Below are positions 1 through 11,289 of a stretch of DNA of 64,000 bases, in pieces. A model generated the notes under the pieces. It was not told the origin of the DNA. It worked only from the letters and a program-made list of their open reading frames with translations, and ran no database searches. The position numbers and the translations under genes are program-made. Origin of the DNA: Tribonema minus (taxonomy: Eukaryota > Sar > Xanthophyceae > Tribonematales > Tribonemataceae); assembly GCA_017506865.1 (NCBI GenBank), contig JAFCMP010000524.1, positions 124,001 through 188,000 on the forward strand, written 5' to 3'. Within the stretch, counting starts at the first letter, position 1. The number at the start of each line of letters is the position of its first letter.

Positions 1-1770
1 TTTGCATTGGGCCCACCTTGGGTGTCCTACTCTGCCACGGTGTTTAGTACCGTCAGCGGCGATGACGGACACGTGGGACAGCGCGTGCCTGCACGAGACG
101 CCGCAGCGCTACCCGCGCGCGCACTGCATTGAGCTGGCCAGGTGGTACATCAATGCGAATACACACATGCACGTGCTGCAACAACAGCCATGCCTTGCAC
201 GCTTCAATACATGGCTTTATGCTGTTACTCAGCAACTGCCGTGCCGTGCTGCGCTTCGCTGTTGTTTCAAAAGCTCCTTTCACGCTGTCATGTTCCATTG
301 TCAAAATAGCACTGCACCAATGCTGATTCGCAATGCTCACTTCCGGCATTCTTCATTCCCTGAAGTTGCAACCCCACAATTGGTCTCTAGACCCCTTGAT
401 CCGACCGATGACTGGCCGATGATCATCATCAAACTCCGCTCACAGGCACTCATGCTGGCTGTGCATGCGCATGTCTGATTTTGCCGCTTGTGTAGGCCTA
501 GCCTGAAGAGTGTGCGCACTATCGATGCCTGATTCGCTGCATTAGGGTTGGTCACAAGAATTGACGTCATCCTGTTTTACCCCCCAAGGACTAAGACCTA
601 GGCTTTCAAGCCCGGGGACTGTGCACCACTCTGAAAAGCACAAGGATTTCATCCTTTTTGCTGGTTCACACTACATGCATGCGGCACTACCTGTATATAG
701 CTGGTACAGCATGGTTGTAGCTTGTTTTGTATCAACCTCACTTTGGCCTGCAAGGGGGTACATATACATGTAGCCTACACCTCATGCGACAAGGTTGCTT
801 GCATGGCATACTGCATGCAGCAGTGTCAGTACTACCGGCTTCACTTTCCAAATGTAGCATGCTGCAGTGCCACTGCCACCAGTTCCACATGCGTGTTGGC
901 AGTCTTGCCCGCAACAGAGCACCTGCATGCACATGCGCACACTTGCACCAGATGCAGTTTCTGGATGACCAGTCTCTGCTAGCAGTATCCTACGCCTTTA
1001 CATTCCGAGAGTCTGCAGCTCTTTGAGTTGCAGCCCTCATTTGGCCTGATCAGGGGTTTCAAAACAGGGGCCTCTAGTAGTAGTGCTGACTGGCTATGCC
1101 AAATCTACATACCCCCTATGCGCCAGATCAGTCTCTGCTATCAAAAACATCATTGCGAGAGCACTTGACTGAAGACTTGCAAGCACACTCACCGGCGGCC
1201 CAAGCATGCAGCCAACAACAATGCAAACACTCAAAAATACATAAATGAAGACCTCAGTCAATGGCTCAGCCTGCTGTGCATGCTAATTTGCAAGCGCAGA
1301 GCGCACCGCATTGTATGTGACAAGGCTGTGCTTGATATCGTCACAACCGCTCTGCTCTGCTATCATGATATCTGCTAGCATCCTGCAAGGGCTACTAGCA
1401 AGATGCTAGACATTCGAGACAGAAAGCTCAAGTGTGGTGGGCCGCCTGCTCCATGCATACTGCATTGAGCCAGCAGATATCCAAATCATCTTCATCTACA
1501 GCATCGCATACCTGTCTGCTTTGCACGTCACATGAGCTTCTGTCCGCATGCACCGTTTGCCTCCTTCGCACTCATCACTACACGTCTAAGACCTCCGCCA
1601 ACCCACAAATACCCCTCGCATGTCGCGACTTGCATCAATAGCCCGTTTCTCCCCGTGCACGTCTGTAAACACCCTCCCCGCTGGAACTTCAACGTCTCAT
1701 GTGCAACAGCAAGTTGCGACACCTGCCGCACGCCCAACAAGCCTTGCTGAGCAATGCCAGCTGCTGCTCC
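1..1770. other. No supported gene
   Basis: I see no recognisable exon, RNA gene or tandem array here. Open frames reach 158 codons but have no domain-like content and none dominates either strand, so they look like chance frames in DNA of intermediate GC. Confidence 0.5.
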
Positions 1771-2890
1771 TCACGGCGCACTCTCCTCTCCCTCACCCTC
1801 GCCTGCTGGCACGCTGTCAATGAACTCCACTATAGCATGCGCCTTTGCCTCCGCCGCCGCACGCCTGCACTCAGAGCGGCGCCACGGCGCGCCGTTCGCA
1901 CGCACCCACCGCAGCACCTCAAGCTGACCGTGCCTGGCTGCTTGGAAGCACGTGTACTCGGTCCAGGGGCAGCCGCGCGAGCGCGCCCACTGCAGCACAC
2001 TGAGGTGCCCGCCCTTCGCTGCGGCACTGCATGTGATTGCGTCCCAGGCACACCCCTGCGCGCGCAGCCACTGCAGCATGCCCAGTTGGCCGCAGTCGGC
2101 GGCCGCAGCGCACGTGTGCGCAATTGTGGGGCATCCGGTAGTGACGGCCCATTGCAAAAGCGCAAAAGTTGCCGCTGTGGACGGCGGCGACTGTGGTGCT
2201 AGGATTCCATGGTGCATAAACCGCTTTGCGCAGCCGCTGCAGCAGCGGCAAATCACCCTTCCTTGCGGCTGCTGTGCACGAAGCAGGACTGGGCTTTGCG
2301 TCATGGGCCAGGAACCAGTCCACCACATCCGCATGCCCCCCCTTTATAGCGGCAGCGACTGGATCAGTGCCTGCCGCCATGCAGCCTTGGCTGTGGGCCC
2401 ACTCGATCAGCGCCAAGTGCCCTTGAGCTGCTGCGTTGAGGATCACCCTCCGCCCCCACTTCTCCATTCCGCCACCGTTTTCGTCACGGGCCCACTGCAG
2501 GAATGCCAGATGGCCGGCGCTCGCCGCAGCTTCGCTGGCCTGCATGGTCCAGGGCTCTCGAGTCCTTCTCGTCTTCCCGCTACGAAGGAACTCGGCCAGG
2601 CTGATGTCGCCATCTGCAGCTGCTTGCACAAGCAGACCTCCATTTTTGGGCAGTCCACTCTCCCAGGCCCACTTGACGAGCGCCTTCTGCTGCGCCAGGC
2701 GACGTTCCACTGGAAAACCGCATAGGTCCCTGAGGCGCAGCGATGTCGCCTTGCTGACATCGGGTGCGCTGAACGTCTCAACGTAGATGGACCTTGCACT
2801 CTTGCACGTGAGCCCCATGAAAAGAAAGCGCCTGGCACCGAGGAAGCCAAAGATCCGCGCCGTCACGTCCTTACCTGTGAAGATCGCCAT
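1771..2890 (-). pseudogene. F-box-like plus ankyrin-type repeat protein, one frameshift
   Basis: Reading from the ATG at 2890, residues 1-40 (starting MAIFTGKDVTARIFGFLG) resemble the F-box-like N-terminus of large algal ankyrin-repeat families, followed by ankyrin-type units with the hallmarks AA..GHL.FLQWAR, AAAQGHLALIEWAHSQGC and, downstream, AAADCGQLGMLQWLRAQGC, AAAKGGHLSVLQWARSRGC and AARHGQLEVLRWVRANG. The first ~241 codons are in one frame and the rest (to 1771) in another. The switch falls in a run of four A (2164-2167, TTTT on the coding strand) where three would restore GNFALLQWAV, so one extra base in a homopolymer explains it. Without that base the product would be ~372 residues. 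Such proteins are generally thought to be adaptor or interaction proteins; the partner cannot be inferred. It is either a recent pseudogene or a base-call error in an intact gene. No intron is needed. Confidence 0.72.
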
Positions 2891-2914
2891 CAAAGAGGGG
2901 AGGACTGTCAGACA

Positions 2915-3122
2915 ATTTGATCTGCGAACTCGCTGCTTCGTGCAGCTTCTGCTGTTGGTTGATCGGTCAGCAAATTTCATCTGCAAACTCGCTGGTTCGT
3001 GCAGCTTCTGCTGGATGACAAGCGGTCCCTCACATGCGGTAAAGGTGCGCAGGAGGCATCACTAGGAAGGATGACAAGCGGTCCCTCACATGCAGTAAAG
3101 GTGCGCAGTAGGCATCACAGGA
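2915..3122. repeat. Local direct duplications upstream of the ankyrin gene
   Basis: Two duplications lie side by side. A 56-bp unit beginning GGATGACAAGCGGTCCCTCA occurs at 3013-3068 and 3069-3122 with few changes. Just before it, a ~30-bp segment (AACTCGCTG[C/G]TTCGTGCAGC) occurs near 2928 and near 2987. They lie immediately 5' of the minus-strand ankyrin gene, in its presumed promoter or leader region. Confidence 0.8.
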
Positions 3123-5239
3123 AGCCGAAGGCAACACTCACCGATGGTGAACATGCTCGCTGGCTCCTCGGCCTCCCCGAGGCGCGGGTTCTTGAGAGGT
3201 GGAGGTGCTGCTGCTTCTGCTGCCCCAATATCGTGCGCCATCATGCGAATGAGCTGCTCTTGAGCTGCTCTTGTTTTTTTTTCAACGTCTTTGGAAGTTC
3301 GAACTTGAACTTCCCAAAAAACTGAAAGCAGAGGCTCTCTTGCGGTGCATCACGCGACTGAGGTGAGTGTGAGTGTTACCTTTAGGGGCCACCCTCTGGT
3401 CGAACACCAACTACGCACTCACATAGCTTGCTGTTGTGTGGCATGCCCCATGGCCATCGCAAAACAGAAAGATTGACTTTTTATTGCGTGCTGCGAACAG
3501 AACGCAGATGGGGAGGAGCCTTCAGCGCCAGTCTCGACTACGAGGGCCATGCACTTGCGCTCAGCAACCCTCTGGCAGCAGCAGCAGCGCGGACACTGTG
3601 ATGGACGGCAACAAGGTCAGACTCCGCGCTTTGAAAAAGTGCTGCTGTGTGTCAACACAGTGAAGCACGGTGCATATCCAAGTCAGCCAAGACGTTCGCA
3701 GTAAGCCATTTGCTGCTCTGCATCATCCGCCCCGCAGTTTCGACCTGATACTTGCTTACGCTACACTGTGAATCGGACTCTGCTGCTCAAATTCGAAGCA
3801 ACATCGCCAATGTTACTCGAGGCTTCACGCATGCAGAGGTGTCACGTTGTGGTGCCGCCAAGCGGCACCGTCGTGCACAAGGTATGCGCACCCTGCAAAT
3901 CCTATGCGTAAATCTCACACACATGGGCACAGGCAACGTACCCCTGGAGGCTGCTGGTGCCTGTCGTTGCTACGCTGCTGCCTCTGCCTCACATGTAGCT
4001 GTGCGGGAGGAAAGCAGGTGGTGCGGTCAGCAAAACCTACTTATTACCAAACTTGTCTGGCTCATGCTCGGTGCTTGCATTGTGCACCGTTTGCAGTAGC
4101 AGCGATACAGCAGCACCAACCACACACTGACACGGCTCTTGCTGCTGCCTGGTACACCTGCTCAGTGCAACAGAAGATTGACCTTTTGCGCCATCTTGTT
4201 GTGCTGAAGTGTACAGGCATGTGCGGCACAAACGCAGATGGAGGAGCAGCCATCGGTGTCAGTTTGATCTATGGGGTGCGGTGCACTTGCGCTCACGAAG
4301 CCTGCTCCGGCAGCAGCAGCAGCGGGGCACTGTGGTCAATGGCAGCAAAGGTATGCAGAAGCGACGCTGACTCTGTCAAAATAAGGTTCATCGCTGGACC
4401 GTTAGGGAGGCTAGCACCCAACATGTGTTGAAGATGCTGTTGGTGTCGAATAGCCTGCGAAGCACGGGAGCGTACACACACGTCAGCTTAAAAGTTTGCA
4501 GTGGCTTCGGGAATGCACCACTACTACTCATGTCAGTTGTATTGCATGACTCATCTATCGTGTCTCTCAGGTTATGTTTTTCAAAACCAGGACCTTGTAT
4601 ACTCCTCCAGTCGCAGTTGTACGTTGATGCCAAGCTTTGCACTCAGCTCTCACCTTGCCCGTGACATGTCATGCATCAATGCAGGTGGCGAGCAAGGCAT
4701 GCACCGCTAGCCTGTGTTCATTCGCGCAATGCGCGACTGTGCTCGCATCTTGCATTATGTCGATTTCTCAGCTACCTCGCTTCATATCTGCAGCATACGA
4801 CTCATCGTTGCACAAAATTCTACTTGTTTCTGCCTTCGCCACACTGGAGTGCGGGTGGCGGCGCCCCTGCTCTGCGATATGATTAGGGTTAGGTTTAGAT
4901 TAAGCTGCAGAACGCGCACACACAAATACGCAGACAAGCGTAGGGTGAGGGTTCTGCATAGCCAGCGTGCCAAAGCACTGCTACCCCAGGTGACCGCGGC
5001 GCGCTGCGCCGCCGTGACGATGCGTGCGTTGCCCATGCTATAACTTCATGCCTAGTGTACTGCTTGAATCCTTCAATGTTTGGATTGCGCTACAAGTATT
5101 CTGGAAGTGGACCTCCATGCTCACGCAAGAGGCTCACATGGATGCACCAGTTGTCAACGGAGATGAGCATCTGTTTATGAAGTGTATTGTGACCAGGAGC
5201 AATTGTTTCAAGCAGCACCTTTGTCATGTAGACCTGCTG
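3123..5239. other. Intergenic DNA with old, diverged duplications
   Basis: No gene is supported. Diverged copies of the same segments are visible by eye: ~3470-3640 resembles ~4170-4360 (shared AGATTGAC, ACGCAGATGG, GCACTTGCGCTCA, GGCAGCAGCAGCAGC, CAACAAGGTC/CAGCAAAGGT in the same order), and ~4000-4110 resembles ~6970-7090 (GCAGGTGG, GGTCA.CAA.ACCTA, GTCTGGCT). A telomere-like GATTAGGGTTAGG run sits at ~4881. These look like decayed dispersed repeats, not genes. Confidence 0.45.
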
Positions 5240-6260
5240 AGCATTGCTGCCTTGCTCGCTGCTCATCTCACCCCCCCCGAAGCACGCAATCGCCATTGCT
5301 GGCGGCGCGGGCGGCGACACTCCGCAAGGCGTTGGACATGCGCGCGCGCACAGTTCTGACCACCTATACATGCACCGCTTATGTAGCCACTTTCACGCAA
5401 TGCTACCGAGCGTTGTGCACATTTTCGCTGGCACTCCGCCCTGGACAAGTGCAACATCACCTCATTGGCGCCTAGGATTAGGGCTTACCGTCAATTCTGC
5501 CTCTAACTCATAGGGCTAATCGTCAATTCTGATTCTAACATAGGCTGCGTACGCGCGAGCTGCGCAACGCCATGAACGCGCGCGCGATACATTACCCGTT
5601 CTTTACGTGGCCCGTTTTCACGTGGCCTCTTTCCTACGTGGCCCTGCTGAGCATACTCCCTTGCTCGCTGTTCATCCGCCCCTATCACACCGCCACCGCA
5701 GGCGCATCGTCGTGGCCTCTTGCGCGTGCGTTCCCGAACCCTACTTCCAACCCTATGAGAATGGTGCGTAGAAGCGTCACTAACCGCTTGCACGCGATGC
5801 TATGAGCCTTGCACACTCCCTCACCGCTCATCCTGCCCCTCCCGCCCCCCAACACGCACCACCATCGCAGGCGGCGCGGGTGGCGACGCTGCCTACGGTC
5901 GCGCGCGCGCCCAATTTAAATTCAATCCTCACTCCAAGAGAACGGTCGGTCACGACGCACAGCTGATTTTACGCGATCGATAGATTCTGCGAGTTGCTCA
6001 CGCACTCGCTCACCGCTCATCCTGCCCTCCCCGCCCCCTGCCAGGCGGCGCGGGTGGCGACGCTGCGCAAGGCCGTGGACATGGGTTGGAGGCGCTCGCG
6101 GAGGACTTCAACTTGAAGTTGGAGGTGCTCGCGGAGGACTTCAACTTGAAGATGACCATGTCCGTGCCCTCCTACTGCAGCTTCAGCCCGTCGGACGTGG
6201 TGAACAACCGCCGTGTGCTGCTGGGTGTGGATGGCATGGTGGCGGACCTAACCCTAATCC
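5240..6260 (+). repeat. Exon-like block repeated three to four times
   Basis: A C-rich polypyrimidine stretch followed by an AG and GCGGCGCGGGTGGCGAC recurs at ~5301, 5871 and 6045, with a weaker relative at ~5700. Each copy is preceded by TGCTCGCT..TCATC and a C run, so each looks like an intron end plus the start of an exon reading AARVATLRKAVDM. The last copy continues with a 33-bp in-frame tandem duplication (LAEDFNLK twice, 6090-6151) and then SVPSYCSFSPSDVVNNRRV and a stop-free stretch to ~6250, after a one-base frame change near 6083. I do not recognise the protein. It may be the decayed remnant of one duplicated exon. Telomere-like TTAGGG/CCTAA runs lie within the block (~5475, ~6247). 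Confidence 0.4.
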
Positions 6261-7503
6261 TAATCCAGCCTTCAGGTCAGCGCTCAGAAATCGTTTCTTT
6301 AACTGTGTAAGTGGCATGTACGTGTAGGCTGGCGCGAGCATCAGAAAACAATGAATCACAAAAAAGCGAAGGTTGGGATAGGGGCGGCGACAATAGCACT
6401 GGCTGTGGCTGGGCAGAAACAGTGAGGTGTGCATTTACAAATGAGGCTGAGAATTCGACACTCCACTTGGAACTTGAACTTAGGCATCAGCCATATTGAC
6501 GTTATGCTCGTGAGACGCCGTTGCGCACACGGCATCCGCACATCACTCATTCCATCCTTAGATCTCACACATTTGCAGCGTTCGTGCGATGCTTCCTGTT
6601 GCTGCTAGCAGCTGCATTCGAGCCTCAGAAACGCTTTTTGTGAGCAGCAATCAGCAACGATAACTTCTTGACAGCTGTCTTGAGCTTCGCGGCGCCTGAC
6701 GGTAGCTTACACGTTTCGCCTCCAGCTCCTTCTGTGCCATGAAACTGGCAACTTCAAGTGTGACCCTGAATCAGTCGGTGACGGTGAACTTTGCCACTGC
6801 TGAGAGCCAGGCCAGCATTCACAGCAAGCGCAAAGTGGAAAGAACTCAACCTTCATGCTGGATGGTAATGCTGGATGGTAAATGCGTCCACCTTTTCTAC
6901 TCGCACCGGAATTCCACGCCCACCCCCGTTCTGACGCAAGGTACACAAACACCCGGTGACCTCAATTCTGTAGCTGTGCAGGAGGGCAGCAGGTGGCGTG
7001 GTCAACAACACCTACATACACACTTGTGTGGCTGATGCCGTGCTGTGTAGCATTCTGCAACGTCTGCGCTACACAGCAGCAGTACAGCCAGCCGCAGCAA
7101 CGCATGGCAGCAGCATCCAGCTGATGGTGCACACATTACACGCGCACGCAAGGTGCAAGGCAGCAGCAAATCAACAGAGCCAGTATTTCAGTTTCCATTC
7201 ACCTCGTACATGCAAATCGCCACCTCCCTCAAATTGCAGCGCGTCTGACCAGCGCGTTTTGCTTCTTTTTTCACTGTACTGCGCATGCACAGGTGGCAGG
7301 AGGGAGCTCCACTAGGCCATCAGTTAGGTGGAGCAAGAGATGCTACGCGATGCACCGATAAGTATTGTCTATATTCGGTGAACTGCACCGAACTCACTGC
7401 TTTATTCGCTGATGATTTGCACCTCCGCACTGTAGACAACGTGCAAGTAGGAACAGGGTCAATTTAGCAGCAGTTGGGAAGCGTTCATCCCTTCGGCTAG
7501 CTA
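6261..7503. other. No supported gene
   Basis: No exon is recognised. A 98-codon open frame from 6739 has no domain-like features. The segment 6970-7090 is a diverged copy of sequence near 4000-4110. Confidence 0.4.
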
Positions 7504-8892
7504 CTGGTGGTGGTGCTGCGATGGCAGGCATCTGTGCATGCAAGCCTAAGCAGTTGCAATGGAACGCTAGTAATCAGTGCGTACCCCTGCAGCCATTGCA
7601 AGTGCTAGGAGGGACCTTGTTTAAATCAAAAGTAGTAGTACTTTGTAAGACAGCGGTAATTCAATCATTATTAGCCCCTTAGCCTGGTGGTGGTGCTGCG
7701 ATGGCAGGCATCTGTGCATGCAAGCCTCAGCAGTTGCAATGGAACGCTATGAATCAGTGCGTACCCCTGCAGCCATTGCAAGTGCTAGGAGGGACCTTGT
7801 TAAAATCAAACAGTAGTAATGCTATGTAAGACAGCGGTAATTCACTCATTATTTACCCCTTAGCCTGGTGGTGGTGCTGCGATGGCAGGCATCTGTGCAT
7901 GCAAGCCTCAGCAGTTGCAATGGAACGCTATGAATCAGTGCGTACCCCTGCAGCCATTGCAAGTGCTAGGAGGGACCTTGTTAAAATCAAACAGTAGTAA
8001 TGCTATGTAAGACAGCGGTAATTCACTCATTATTTACCCCTTAGCCTGGTGGTGGTGCTGCGATGGCAGGCATCTGTGCATGCAAGCCTCAGCAGTTGCA
8101 ATGGAACGCTATGAATCAGTGCGTACCCCTGCAGCCATTGCAAGTGCTAGGAGGGACCTTGTTTGAATCAAACAGTAGTGATACTTTGTAAGACAGCGGT
8201 AATTCAACCCCTTAGGCTGGTGGTGGTGCTGCGATGGCAGGCATCTGTGCATGCAAGCCTCTGCAGCTGCAATGGAACGCTATGAATCAGCGCGTACCCC
8301 TGCAGCCATCGCAAGTGCTAGGAGGGACCTTGCTTACATCAAACAGTAGTAATACTTTGTAAGACAGCGGTAATTTATTCATTTTTTACCCCTTAGGCTG
8401 GTGATGGTGCTGCGATGGCAGGCATCTGTGCATGCAAGCCTCAGCAGTTGCAATAGAACGCTATGAATCAGTGCGTACCCCTGCAGCCATTGCAAGTAAT
8501 AGGAGGGACCTTGGTTAAGTCAAACAGTAGTAATACTTTGTAAGACAGCGGTAATTTGATCATTTCTTACCCCTTAGCCTGGTGGTGGTGCTGCGATGGC
8601 AGGCATCTGTGCATGCAAGCCTCAGCAGTTGCAATGGAACGCTATGAATCAGTGCGTACCCCTGCAGCCATAGCAAGTGCTAGGAGGGACCTTGTTTAAA
8701 TCAAACAGTAGTAATACTATGTAAGACAGTGGTAATATAACCCCTTAGGCTGGTGGTGGTGCTGCGATGGCAGGCATCTGTGCATGCAAGCCTCTGCAGT
8801 TGCAATGGAACGCTATGAATCAGTGCGTATCCCTGCAGCCATTGCAATTGCTAGGAGGGACCTTGTTTAAACCAAACAGTAGTAATACTATG
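7504..8892 (+). repeat. Eight-copy ~180-bp tandem array
   Basis: Units start at 7504, 7684, 7865, 8046, 8217, 8398, 8579 and 8750, giving periods of 180, 181, 181, 171, 181, 181 and 171 bp. Each unit begins CTGGTGGTGGTGCTGCGATG, contains GGCATCTGTGCATGCAAGCC and GTACCCCTGCAGCCATTGCA, and ends with AGACAGCGGTAAT and a variable AT-rich tail before CCCCTTAG. Units 2-4 are nearly identical; outer ones are more diverged. The ~10-bp shorter units lack part of the AT-rich tail. Length is nucleosome-like, typical of satellites. No open frame is conserved across units. Confidence 0.95.
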
Positions 8893-8922
8893 TGAACTGG
8901 TAGGTATATACCTACCAGTTCA
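8893..8922. repeat. 30-bp perfect palindrome ending the array
   Basis: The half-site TGAACTGGTAGGTAT is followed directly by its reverse complement, giving a gapless 30-bp palindrome exactly where the last 180-bp unit stops. No other unit carries it. It could be a terminal hairpin or a binding site, or mark the edge of an insertion. Confidence 0.9.
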
Positions 8923-8944
8923 TGCTACCGTGTCATGTCACCAC

Positions 8945-9085
8945 CTCATACTTGGCAGTCGTACTTGTGGGTCATATTTGGGGGTCATACTTAGGGGGTC
9001 ATACTTGGGGGTCATGGTATTACTTAGGGGGTTGTACTTGGGGGTCGTTCTTAGGGGTCGTGCTTAGGGGTTATACCCGCCGGCG
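8945..9085 (+). repeat. G-rich ~14-bp degenerate repeat
   Basis: About nine copies of a unit like GGGGGTCATACTT / GGGGTCGTGCTTA follow the palindrome. Four or more closely spaced G4-G5 runs on this strand could in principle fold as a G-quadruplex. Confidence 0.8.
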
Positions 9086-11289
9086 GGGTCACACTCATCG
9101 TGTGAGGGGTTGTATGTTCAAGTTGGGTGACTATTTTGACTCTCTTCTTATTCTTCCAAAGCATGCATATGATGTCCTCATATGCAGTCCATCATCAGGA
9201 AAAAGGGGTGGTCTCATTTCCTTGTGAGGCGCCACGTTTGCCGGCAAACCATCCGCCGTTGCCGTCGCCCATCGGTTTGCCGGCGATTTGCCAGAATGTT
9301 CTGCGGCAAGTGTGCGGCGAGCGTAGTGAAAGCCGCTTGAACCGGTGAATGGTGGCTGACTGCCAAGGTGTCACCATTTGCATTTGCCGGCTGACGGGTG
9401 TGATAAATTGCCAAATCATTGCTAATCAAGGGCTGACGGATGTTGAGCACCTGACAGCTGTGACTTGAGCTGAATTGTACACACAGCAAGAGTGCGCCTG
9501 GGCTGGAGCGATGCAGTGTTGCTGGCGTATGTGGCCTTGAGCTTTCCAAAGTGCTGCATGCATGCAGTCCGCCATTTGCTGGACTCCACAGCTGAAGCTC
9601 TCCAACGCCAGTCGACTGCCACCTTCTAGGGCACTGCAGCACAACTCCAACGGCCGGTCGACTGCCACCTTCAAGGGTACTGCAGCACAACACACGAGCA
9701 GAAATCGCGCATCTAATGTCAGAGGCTACTAAGTGGGCAACTTGAAGTGGAGGCCAGGGACGCTGGCGTGCAGATTGTTTTTGTTTCACATGCAGCACTT
9801 GTCTTTAAATTCTGCAGCAGCTTTTGAGAGCACAACTGCAATAAGCCTTAGGGTGTTGAACAAAGTTTAGAAGCAGTTAGGAAACTGAAGCGTGCTGCGA
9901 CTTGAACAAAACACGGTTGACGTGATAGGTTTGAGCCAGACCCACTTGTGCGGTTCTGGTGAGTAAAGCCTCGCAGACCTGAAACCATCACAGGGTCGAC
10001 ACTAGGAGATTCACAGCATTCCGGTTCATCCCGCGAACTGTCACACTCTGGCAAGTGCATCCATTCTTGTGCAGTTCATTCCTGCATCTGTACCCATTCT
10101 GGGCTACTGTGCCCTGGCACCAGAACAGACCCAAACTACACAGAGAACAGATACTCTGGAGGACCAGAGTCTCAGCATCATTGTCGGCAAGTTCTGGTGC
10201 TAATGAACAGCCTGATGTCACTGGCCACTGCCAGAGTGTTATGGCAGTCATTGCTTCATGGTGATTGCATTCCCGTGGCAGTCATTGCTTCATGATGAAT
10301 GCTGTAGAGGGTTTGCAATGGCCGTGAACTGCTTAGCAGTGGCATTCACTGCAGCGCCATGGCAAGCAAATCCGTCACACAGTATATCCATCTAGTAGCA
10401 TACCTGAAGCAAAAAGTGGAGGTGATAGCCACTGCAGCCTCCGTTGTCAAATCGTCTACTGAGTTGAGGATAACCATTGTCCTTCTTGCTCTTCTGTGTG
10501 TGACCAAATAAAATGTGGTGCGCTTCAACTCTGAGAACGGCAAGCTTGTCAGTGAAAACTGAGCATATGCAAAGTATACTTATACCAAATTTGTTGAAAT
10601 GACCTACTAGTAGGCAGACCCGATCTGGCCGCTCAAGGGCAACATCAGCTTATGTTGTGCCAGTTGCAGTATCCGGCGCTGGCATCTTTCACACCTACGC
10701 GTTAATCCTCTCAAATGACACCATCGTCAGGGTGACAAATCTTCAGCAAAGTGTGAGTACAATACGAAAACCTTGAAGTCCATGGTAATGGCTCTTGTTT
10801 ACAGCCTGAGCATCCGCTGCATTCTTCGCGGTCACCTGGGACACCCTTGCCCATCGAGTGCGCAGCTGCGTGGTACTTTGTTTTTATTGCAAACGCGGGC
10901 TTGGCATCAGCCATCCTGACTCCTTCGCTCTGACACACGGAACTGTCACATTTGGTGCACACAACAGTTAAACTGTTACTGAGAGCATGCAACCTGCGCA
11001 GGCGTCAACTCGCTAGAAATGACTAATTAGTACCGTCGGTTTAAGATTTGCTGATCGCGTGCAGAGCTGGCGACATCAGCGCACGGCAAATCCTGATTCT
11101 ACCCCTTCGTATGATAATGAAACTCTAAGGCTAGGCGCAGTCCTGTCCTGACCCTGACCTGTGCTAGTTGTACTCCTGATCCTAACTCTAACTTCGACGA
11201 CGCAGCGTGCGCATACACCACCAGCCGAGATGAGCAAGGCAGGATGAGGGTTCGGGGTTGCCAACAGACAGCAGCGCTCCTCCAGATCC
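9086..11289. other. No supported gene; small inverted and direct repeats
   Basis: The longest open frame (9214-9798, minus, 194 codons) crosses two obvious structures and has no recognisable domain. GCCGGCAAACC (about 9239) and GGTTTGCCGGC (about 9274) form an inverted repeat, and a ~50-bp unit (CGACTGCCACCTTC...ACTGCAGCACAAC) is duplicated at ~9610 and ~9660. The rest to 11289 shows nothing I can name. Confidence 0.4.

Noticed and set aside
2..478. 158-codon frame at the window edge
   Set aside because: No recognisable motif, and overlapping open frames exist on both strands.
9214..9798. 194-codon minus-strand frame
   Set aside because: It spans a duplicated 50-bp unit and an inverted repeat and shows no domain, so it is probably a chance frame.
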